From Stakelama marina (GTDB lineage: Bacteria > Pseudomonadota > Alphaproteobacteria > Sphingomonadales > Sphingomonadaceae), in contig NZ_JAGRQC010000002.1 of the NCBI RefSeq assembly GCF_018122655.1, positions 558,001-622,000 on the forward strand: DNA of 64,000 bases, in the 5' to 3' direction. Positions 58,463 through 64,000 of this stretch are shown here, one piece after another. The position numbers were made by a program, and so were the translations under genes. Numbering within the stretch: position 1 is the stretch's first letter; every line of letters begins with the position of its first letter. The notes beneath the pieces are model-generated. The model was not told where the DNA came from, searched no databases, and saw nothing but the letters and a program-made list of their open reading frames with translations.

Positions 58463-60774
58463 AGGCGAACTGTCCGAAGTCGCAATGCGTTGAGCACGAC
58501 CGAGATCGACGACGCGCTCATCGCGAAGGCGGCGAACATCGGGCTAATCAGAATGCCGAGGAACGGGAAGAGGATACCCGCCGCGACCGGCACGCCGGCT
58601 GCGTTGTAGATCAGCGCGAAGAACAGGTTTTGTCGGATGTTGCCCATCGTTGCCCGGGCAAGTCGGCGTGCGCGCACAATACCGTCGAGGTTGCCGCGCA
58701 CCAGCGTGATTCCCGCGCTCTCGATCGCCACGTCGGCCCCGGTGCCCATCGCGACGCCAACATCGGCCTGGGCAAGCGCAGGCGCGTCGTTGACGCCGTC
58801 GCCCGCCATCGCAACCTTGCGGCCCTGTTCCTGAAGCTCGCGGATGATCCGCGCCTTGTCCTCGGGCAGCACGCCCGCGCGGATCTCGTCGATGCCGAGC
58901 CGGGCAGCGACCGCCCTTGCGGTGCGTTCATTGTCGCCCGTCGCCATGATGATGCGCAGCCCGAGTTTGTGGAGCGCCTTCAGCGCGGCGGGCGTGGTTT
59001 CCTTGACCGGGTCGGCGACGGCCACCAGCCCCGCGACCTTGCGGTCAAGGACGACGAACATCACCGTCTCGCCCTCGTCGCGGCGTTCGTCCGCCTTTGC
59101 GCCGAGCGCGACGGCATCGAGCCCGAGATCGGCGAGCAGCGCGACATTGCCGAGCGCGACCGGCCTGCCACCGACCATGCCCATCACGCCCTTGCCGGTG
59201 ACGGCTTCGAACTCGTCGGCCTGCTCAGTCGCGATACCGCGATCGTCGGCGCCGCGCACGATCGCTTCCGCCAGCGGATGTTCCGATCCGAGTTCGAGCG
59301 ACGCCGCCAGCCGCAGCACCTCCGCCTCGTCGTGCCCCGGCTGCGGCAACACGGCGACGAGCCGTGGTTTTCCCTCGGTCAGCGTGCCGGTCTTGTCGAC
59401 GATCAACGTGTCGATCGTTTCGAACCGTTCGAGCGCCTCGGCATTCTTGATCAGCACGCCCGCCTGTGCGCCGCGCCCGGTAGCGGTCATGATCGACATC
59501 GGCGTGGCGAGCCCGAGCGCGCACGGACAGGCGATAATCAGCACAGACACCGCCGCGATGAGCGCGTAGGACAGCGCTGGTGACGGTCCCCCGATCGCCC
59601 AGGCGAAAAAGGCGATCACGGCAACACCGATAACCGCAGGAACGAAGAACCCCGCTACCTTGTCGGCATATTTCTGAATCGGCGCGCGCGAACGCTGCGC
59701 GGCAGCGACCATCTCGACGATCTGCGCCAGCATCGTGTCCGAACCCACTCGCGTCGCGGTCATCACCAGGCTACCGGTGCCGTTGATCGTCGCGCCGGTC
59801 AAACGATCGCCAGCCACTTTCTCCACCGGAACCGGCTCGCCGCTAATCATGCTTTCATCGACCGAGGAGCGTCCCTCGACCACCGTGCCGTCAACCGGCA
59901 CCTTGTCGCCAGGACGCACGCGCAGCCTGTCGCCGACCGCAACATCTTCAAGCGGGATTTCCGCCTCGCTGCCGTCCTCGCGAATGATGCGCGCCGTCTT
60001 CGCCGCAAGGTCGAGCAGCGCGCGGATCGCCTTGCCCGTACCCTCGCGTGCGCGCAGTTCCATGATTTGCCCGAGCAACACCAGCGTGACGATGACCGCC
60101 CCCGCTTCGAAATAGACCGCGACATGGCCTTCGGCATCGCGAAAGCCGGAGGGAAAAATGCCCGGCGCAATGACGGCGACGACGCTGAACAGCCACGCTG
60201 CCATCGTCCCCATCGCGATCAGCGAGAACATGTTTAAGTTGCGTGAGCGGAAAGAGTTCCAGCCACGCACGAGGAACGGCCAACCGCACCACAGCACTAC
60301 CGGCGTGCCCAGCACGAACTCCACCCATAGCGCGGTTCGCTCGCCGGTCGCAGCGCGGATGCCGCCCAGCCCGACGAAACCGCCCATCGCCAGAATGAGC
60401 AGCGGCACTGTGAGCGCTGACCCGATCCAGAAACGGCGGGTGAAATCGATCAGTTCGGGATTGGGGCCCTGCTCCGCCATGCTCGCCGATTCGAGCTCCA
60501 GCCCCATACCGCACAGCGGACACGAGCCCGGCTCGGGCTGCCGCACCTCAGGGTGCATCGGGCAGGTATAGACCGGTCCGTGATAGCTAGGCGGGACGTG
60601 ATCATATTTACCCGTGGCAGCACCGTGCGACTGGTGGGCGTCAGGGCCATCGCAATGGGTGTGAGGATCGGTCGCCGCCTCACCCTCCGCGACGAGATGC
60701 ATTCCGCATTTCGGGCAGTCGCCGGGTGCATTCTCGCTAATTTCGGGATGCATCGGACAGGTGTAAACGGTCAT
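58459..60774 (-). CDS. copA: Copper-type P1B ATPase with two N-terminal YHS-like metal-binding modules
   Basis: A 771-aa cation-exporting ATPase. Two CPMHPE modules (residues 5-30 and 69-93, each with a paired CPKCGM/CPLCGM) replace the usual ferredoxin-like metal-binding domains. The membrane core has [13 protein letters not shown] with the CPC metal site, [12 protein letters not shown] with the phosphorylated Asp, SGEPVPVEK in the actuator, HPLA in the nucleotide-binding domain, and [25 protein letters not shown] and [15 protein letters not shown] carry Tyr/Asn and Met/Ser residues typical of Cu(I) selectivity. The gene overlaps both neighbours. Confidence 0.92.
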   Translation of the reverse strand: MTVYTCPMHPEISENAPGDCPKCGMHLVAEGEAATDPHTHCDGPDAHQSHGAATGKYDHVPPSYHGPVYTCPMHPEVRQPEPGSCPLCGMGLELESASMAEQGPNPELIDFTRRFWIGSALTVPLLILAMGGFVGLGGIRAATGERTALWVEFVLGTPVVLWCGWPFLVRGWNSFRSRNLNMFSLIAMGTMAAWLFSVVAVIAPGIFPSGFRDAEGHVAVYFEAGAVIVTLVLLGQIMELRAREGTGKAIRALLDLAAKTARIIREDGSEAEIPLEDVAVGDRLRVRPGDKVPVDGTVVEGRSSVDESMISGEPVPVEKVAGDRLTGATINGTGSLVMTATRVGSDTMLAQIVEMVAAAQRSRAPIQKYADKVAGFFVPAVIGVAVIAFFAWAIGGPSPALSYALIAAVSVLIIACPCALGLATPMSIMTATGRGAQAGVLIKNAEALERFETIDTLIVDKTGTLTEGKPRLVAVLPQPGHDEAEVLRLAASLELGSEHPLAEAIVRGADDRGIATEQADEFEAVTGKGVMGMVGGRPVALGNVALLADLGLDAVALGAKADERRDEGETVMFVVLDRKVAGLVAVADPVKETTPAALKALHKLGLRIIMATGDNERTARAVAARLGIDEIRAGVLPEDKARIIRELQEQGRKVAMAGDGVNDAPALAQADVGVAMGTGADVAIESAGITLVRGNLDGIVRARRLARATMGNIRQNLFFALIYNAAGVPVAAGILFPFLGILISPMFAAFAMSASSISVVLNALRLRTVRL

Positions 60775-61064
60775 TCGACCTCCTGCTGATTCTTGCGCTC
60801 AATATCTGGCACAGCCCCCGTCAGATCGTATTTCGTCTGCAGATATTCTTCGCGGCCGATCTCGCCGCGCGCATAGCGCCGGTCGAGTAGTTCGAGCGCG
60901 CTAGGCTCGCGACCACTTTCCTCTAGGTCTTGATCGCGCCGTGATGCGCGAAGCATCCAGGTTGCGCCGATCACCAGCGCAGCCAACAATATCAACCAGA
61001 AGACGCCGTGCAGGATCATCCAGCCCGCCGAATATCCGTCGTCGAAATAGCCATAGTGATGCAT
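60771..61064 (-). CDS. SHOCT-domain small membrane protein
   Basis: A 97-aa protein with one membrane helix ([19 protein letters not shown]) and a C-terminal SHOCT motif ([20 protein letters not shown]). Such proteins often precede copper ATPase genes, as here: its stop overlaps the ATPase start (ATGA). The N-terminal MHHYGYFDD could contact metal. Function unknown. Confidence 0.82.
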   Translation of the reverse strand: MHHYGYFDDGYSAGWMILHGVFWLILLAALVIGATWMLRASRRDQDLEESGREPSALELLDRRYARGEIGREEYLQTKYDLTGAVPDIERKNQQEVE

Positions 61065-61220
61065 TGCCCTTCTCCGTTGCGATACCCCAACGCCTCGCGG
61101 CCTGGGGGCGGCGCGTCTCCCGCTTTACGATACGTTTCGCACCCGCTTACCGCTCGGCGTTTTATGAGGGGTAGTTGGGGTTCATGCGTAGACGAAACAC
61201 GCTCAAAACAGGAATTGGAC

Positions 61221-61505
61221 GTGTCGGATCAGGAAAGTCGATTGAACAAGGCACTGGTTTCGCTTGGCGTTGCCGAGCAGCACGACCTTCCCGAGGAATT
61301 TATGGACGGTGTTTGGCTGCGCGCTGGGGAAATAGCCGCCGGAGCCGATGGGCGGCGGCGAATCACGCTGTTAGCAATCTTCATGGTGGGTCTCGGCGCA
61401 GGATACGGAACAATCGAAGCGACGGACCATGATGAGCCCCAAGCTTATCAACTTGTGGCGGGGGCGGATCTCTCGCCAGCCAACCTGCTTCATGTCCTTT
61501 CATGA
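61221..61505 (+). CDS. Small single-helix membrane protein, possible anti-sigma-like
   Basis: About 94 aa from a GTG at 61221. A soluble N-terminal part (SRLNKALVSLGVAEQHDLPE), one membrane helix (ITLLAIFMVGLGAGYGTI), and a short periplasmic tail. Size and topology resemble CnrY-type anti-sigma proteins, and the next ORF resembles the start of a CnrX-like sensor, but no sigma-factor gene is visible. Low certainty on function. Confidence 0.55.
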   Translation: MSDQESRLNKALVSLGVAEQHDLPEEFMDGVWLRAGEIAAGADGRRRITLLAIFMVGLGAGYGTIEATDHDEPQAYQLVAGADLSPANLLHVLS

Positions 61506-61666
61506 AACTATCAACCTTTCATATACTCGTCGCGATCCTGCTGGCGGTGGTCGCAGGATGCCTCGGCGCGGTCGCCGCCAGCCAATCGGGTGCCCATGAC
61601 CGCGATGATTCTGGTTCTAGAAATTACGTAAGCAAATCCACCGCGTGGTCATATCCAGTCCGCTGA
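61502..61666 (+). pseudogene. Truncated periplasmic metal-sensor-like ORF
   Basis: 54 codons starting in the preceding stop codon (ATGA). KLSTFHILVAILLAVVAGCL and the following GAVAAS form a signal-anchor as found in CnrX/ZraP-like metal sensors. Then the sequence becomes non-homologous and stops, so the sensor domain (about 100 residues) is missing. Deletion with a foreign junction near 61590-61600 is the likely cause. Confidence 0.5.
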
Positions 61667-61709
61667 TGCGCTGCGACAGCGGCGTCATCCTTCCGGAGAA
61701 GCATCTTTG

Positions 61710-62033
61710 CTATGGGGAGCGTTCACGACCAGTTCCTTCGACCAATTCCCCAAACAGCTCGCGTGCCTGACGATGCGCCAAGGCCAATCCTTCACGACCG
61801 AGCTCCGTGGCGCGGTAGTAACGGCGAGCCGTGCTGCCATTGCGCTCCTCGTAGCTGGCCAGATAGCCCTTTTTCTCGAGAGTATGCAGCATCGGATAGA
61901 GGGTTCCGGGGCTTAGTCGGTATCCGTGATGTGCGAGCTCCTCGATGATCCAAGCGCCATAGATCGGCTCGTCAGCGGCATGGAGCAGGATATGCAGCCG
62001 TATAAAGCCGGAAAGAAGTTCGCGATGTTTCAT
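61710..62033 (-). CDS. PadR-family transcriptional regulator
   Basis: A 107-aa winged-helix protein. IRLHILLHAADEPIYGAWII opens the domain, YRLSPGTLYPMLHTLEKKGYL is the recognition helix region, and RRYYRATELGREGL the wing. It has only a short C-terminal helix, as in small PadR proteins. The ATG at 62033 is preceded by dyads at 62072-62100. It is divergent from the hemerythrin-like gene. Confidence 0.88.
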   Translation of the reverse strand: MKHRELLSGFIRLHILLHAADEPIYGAWIIEELAHHGYRLSPGTLYPMLHTLEKKGYLASYEERNGSTARRYYRATELGREGLALAHRQARELFGELVEGTGRERSP

Positions 62034-62071
62034 CGTGTGCCTCAGGTATCGACTCCGCCCTGATTGATAGC

Positions 62072-62100
62072 TATCGATATTCGATATCGGAAGCCGATAT
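62072..62100. promoter_or_regulatory. Tandem dyads between padR-type and hemerythrin-like genes
   Basis: TATCGA-TAT-TCGATA (62072-62086) and ATATCGG-AAG-CCGATAT (62084-62100) overlap by three bases and share the ATATCG core seen in PadR-type operators. They lie 39 bases upstream of the PadR start and 69 bases upstream of the hemerythrin-like gene, suggesting control of both. Confidence 0.6.
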
Positions 62101-62168
62101 AAGTTTTTCATTCCCCGTCGCGACCGCTTGCTGAATCCACGCGACAACGTCAATGCGAGGAGGTGCCG

Positions 62169-62933
62169 ATGCCCGCTACGAAAAGCCAGCCCGAGCTGGA
62201 CGCGGTCGAGACGGATCGCCGCCGCGCGCTCGGTGTGGTCGCTAGCGTGAGCCTGGCTGCCTCGGCCTTGGTCCTGCCCGGTTGTTCGCGAGCGTCCGAT
62301 GGCAATGGGGCTGAAACCGACGCAGGCAAAAGCGAGGTTACGGCCAATGAGGACCTGATGCGCGAACACGGCGTACTGCGCCGTATCCTTATAGTGTATT
62401 CGGAAGTGGCGCCCATATTGGCACGCGATCCCGGCAGCGTCGACGCCGGTGCCATCACGACCGCCGCGAGGCTCTTTCGCGATTTCGGCGAGCACTACCA
62501 TGAGCAAATTCTCGAGGAGCAGCATATTTTTCCGCTCGTGCGGAAAGCTGGCGGCAACGGCGCCGCGCTGATCGACACGCTACTCGCCCAGCATGAGCGC
62601 GGACGCGCAATCACCGATTATATTCTTGACCGGACAAAGTTGGGCCATATCGCGACTGGCGACGGTGAGGCGTTAGCGAAAGCGATGCGCGGCTTTACCC
62701 GCATGTATCAGGCGCATGCTGCTCGTGAAGATACAGTGGTGTTCCCCGCATTCAAATCGTCGATCGGTCGGCGTGCCTATTCCGAACTCGGCGAGCAGTT
62801 TGAGGAGATCGAGCACAAGCAGTTCGGCGGCGATGGCTTCGACATCGCGCTCGACAAGATCGCCGAGGTCGAGGCTGCGTTGGGGCTACAAGATCTAGCC
62901 GACTTTACAGCGCCAGCACCATCCGCCGGATGA
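62169..62933 (+). CDS. Exported hemerythrin-like (HHE) domain protein
   Basis: About 254 aa. The N-terminus has twin arginines (TDRRRALGVVASVSLAASAL) and then PGC, so a Tat signal with a possible lipoprotein Cys. The rest is a four-helix HHE domain with iron-ligand candidates at MREHGVL, HYHEQILEEQHIFP, AQHERGR and QAHAAREDTVVFP. Such domains bind a diiron centre and respond to oxygen, NO or metals. The start is the ATG at 62169, five bases after GAGGAGG. Confidence 0.82.
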   Translation: MPATKSQPELDAVETDRRRALGVVASVSLAASALVLPGCSRASDGNGAETDAGKSEVTANEDLMREHGVLRRILIVYSEVAPILARDPGSVDAGAITTAARLFRDFGEHYHEQILEEQHIFPLVRKAGGNGAALIDTLLAQHERGRAITDYILDRTKLGHIATGDGEALAKAMRGFTRMYQAHAAREDTVVFPAFKSSIGRRAYSELGEQFEEIEHKQFGGDGFDIALDKIAEVEAALGLQDLADFTAPAPSAG

Positions 62934-63025
62934 ACATCTCCTGGGGTTGTCCGTGCCGAATGAACAGATCGGCTTCTCAACGTGCGTGATGCGACGATCA
63001 GCGAACCTTGGCGGGACCTGGCGTG

Positions 63026-64000
63026 ATGTCGAATGAACGCCGTTATCTCGCCACCCACAATGCGCTGCGCGGCTTCGCGGCGCTCGCGGTATTCGCCTAT
63101 CATTTGCAACTCGACCCGCTCCACCCCCTACCGCTCGGATCGTTCGCTCCGCTGATAGACCGCGGCTATCTCTGGGTCGACTTCTTCTTCCTGCTCAGCG
63201 GCTACGTGCTTTCGATGTGTTATTTTGATCGCCTTGCGGACGGTGGGCTGACGGCGGCGGCGACGTTCCTGCGTGCTAGGATCGCTCGCATCGTGCCGAT
63301 GCATCTTGCCGCGCTCACGCTGCTGGTGGCACTCGTCTTTATGCTGCGGTCGAACCAGTCAGCTCTCGGGGGCGCACGTTTCTGGGCGTTTATCAACGCG
63401 CCACGCTTGGACTACCTAGCGCTTCAAACGGTGTTGTTGCAGGTCTGGAATTACCGCGCGGCGGTGAGCTGGAACGTTCCGTCTTGGTCGATCAGTGCCG
63501 AAATGCACATCTATTTGTTGCTTCCGGCTCTTGCATGGACAGCGGCGCGACGTCCGCGGCTCGCACCTTGGGGGATGCTCGCTGCATCGACGCTCATCTA
63601 TGCCTATATCCTTGCAGAACGTCCCCGCCTCGACATCCTCGATCCGCTGGCGATCCTGCGCTGCCTCGCCGGATTTCTGCTTGGTGCTGCGATTCAGCGC
63701 TGGCGGGGCTTCTATCTCGGAACGACTGAACGCCGCGCGACGCTGACGCAACTAACTGCTCTGGCGGGATTGGTCGCGGTGCTGCTCGGCTCACGCCAAG
63801 ACGTCCTTTCAATCCCTTTCTTTGCGCTTCTGCTCGCGGCGACCGCCGACGATCGCGGCATACTGGCGATCATTTTCTCAGCGCGCGCATGGCAAGCACT
63901 CGGCCGTATCTCCTATTCGATTTATCTTCTCAATTTTCCGCTCCTATTGGCCGGCGACGCAGCATGGATGGTCGTGTACCCGACGGCGACCACGCCAGGA
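63026..64000 (+). CDS. Acyltransferase family 3 protein (5' part)
   Basis: Translated directly from 63026, the frame is open for 325 codons to the window end. NALRGFAALAVFAYHLQLDP has the conserved His, GYLWVDFFFLLSGYVLS is the family signature, and FLRARIARIVPMH with SWSISAEMHIYLLLPALAW follow. About eight membrane helices are visible. Such integral membrane enzymes O-acetylate or O-acylate surface sugars. The 3' end lies outside the window. Confidence 0.85.
   Translation, partial: MSNERRYLATHNALRGFAALAVFAYHLQLDPLHPLPLGSFAPLIDRGYLWVDFFFLLSGYVLSMCYFDRLADGGLTAAATFLRARIARIVPMHLAALTLLVALVFMLRSNQSALGGARFWAFINAPRLDYLALQTVLLQVWNYRAAVSWNVPSWSISAEMHIYLLLPALAWTAARRPRLAPWGMLAASTLIYAYILAERPRLDILDPLAILRCLAGFLLGAAIQRWRGFYLGTTERRATLTQLTALAGLVAVLLGSRQDVLSIPFFALLLAATADDRGILAIIFSARAWQALGRISYSIYLLNFPLLLAGDAAWMVVYPTATTPG

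Overview
The window reads as chromosomal DNA of a GC-rich alphaproteobacterium, most likely of the order Sphingomonadales. This is an inference from the TCA gene order, the TonB-dependent receptor with neighbouring TetR and MFS genes, and the protein flavour; there is no rRNA here to settle it.

Region 1 (1-29.6 kb) is mostly core genome. Two globin-coupled-type chemoreceptors are followed by the succinate dehydrogenase genes sdhC-D-A and sdhB, with a membrane protein and a membrane-anchored ClpP-like protease between sdhA and sdhB. Next come a thioesterase, zapE, a secreted GH2 glycosidase, and mdh, a secreted protein, sucD, sucA, sucB and lpdA (no sucC). Then follow pspC, prfC, an MFS transporter with a TonB-dependent receptor and a divergent TetR regulator, a ferredoxin, an AlkA-type glycosylase, and a LacI-type regulator beside a FucP-like sugar transporter.

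Region 2 (29.9-38.3 kb) is a complete type II-C CRISPR-Cas locus: a tracrRNA on the minus strand, cas9 (1061 aa), cas1, cas2, and an array of 52 identical-looking 36-bp repeats with 51 spacers, one of which occurs twice. Pairing between tracrRNA and repeat, and the tracrRNA terminator, show that crRNAs must come from the minus strand, so the array is read toward cas2. The cas9 upstream region carries two adjacent long dyads.

Region 3 (38.6-42.4 kb) is an arsenic operon: arsR, a phosphatase-type arsenate reductase, a glutaredoxin-type arsC, arsB, a UPF0060 membrane protein and arsH. The arsR message looks leaderless, with an operator touching its start codon. A frameshift-type IS630 element lies directly downstream.

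Region 4 (43.8-53.0 kb) holds a flippase and, convergent to it, a compact four-gene biosynthetic operon: a free-standing A-T nonribosomal peptide synthetase module (signature read as leucine), a cytochrome P450, a C-A-T-TE module (signature read as glycine, thioesterase with Cys in place of Ser), and an Sfp-type phosphopantetheinyl transferase. An oxidised Leu-Gly dipeptide product is the simplest reading. The block lies between the IS630 element and an IS3-family transposase remnant.

Region 5 (54-63 kb) is an accessory metal, redox and sulfur block: a c-type cytochrome, a DUF4396 membrane protein, a UspA protein, an MBL-fold/rhodanese protein, a Met-rich periplasmic protein, a copper-type P-type ATPase with two N-terminal metal-binding modules, a SHOCT protein, a truncated amino-acid permease, a truncated sensor-like ORF, a PadR regulator with tandem operators and a hemerythrin-like protein. 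The window ends inside an acyltransferase-3 gene.
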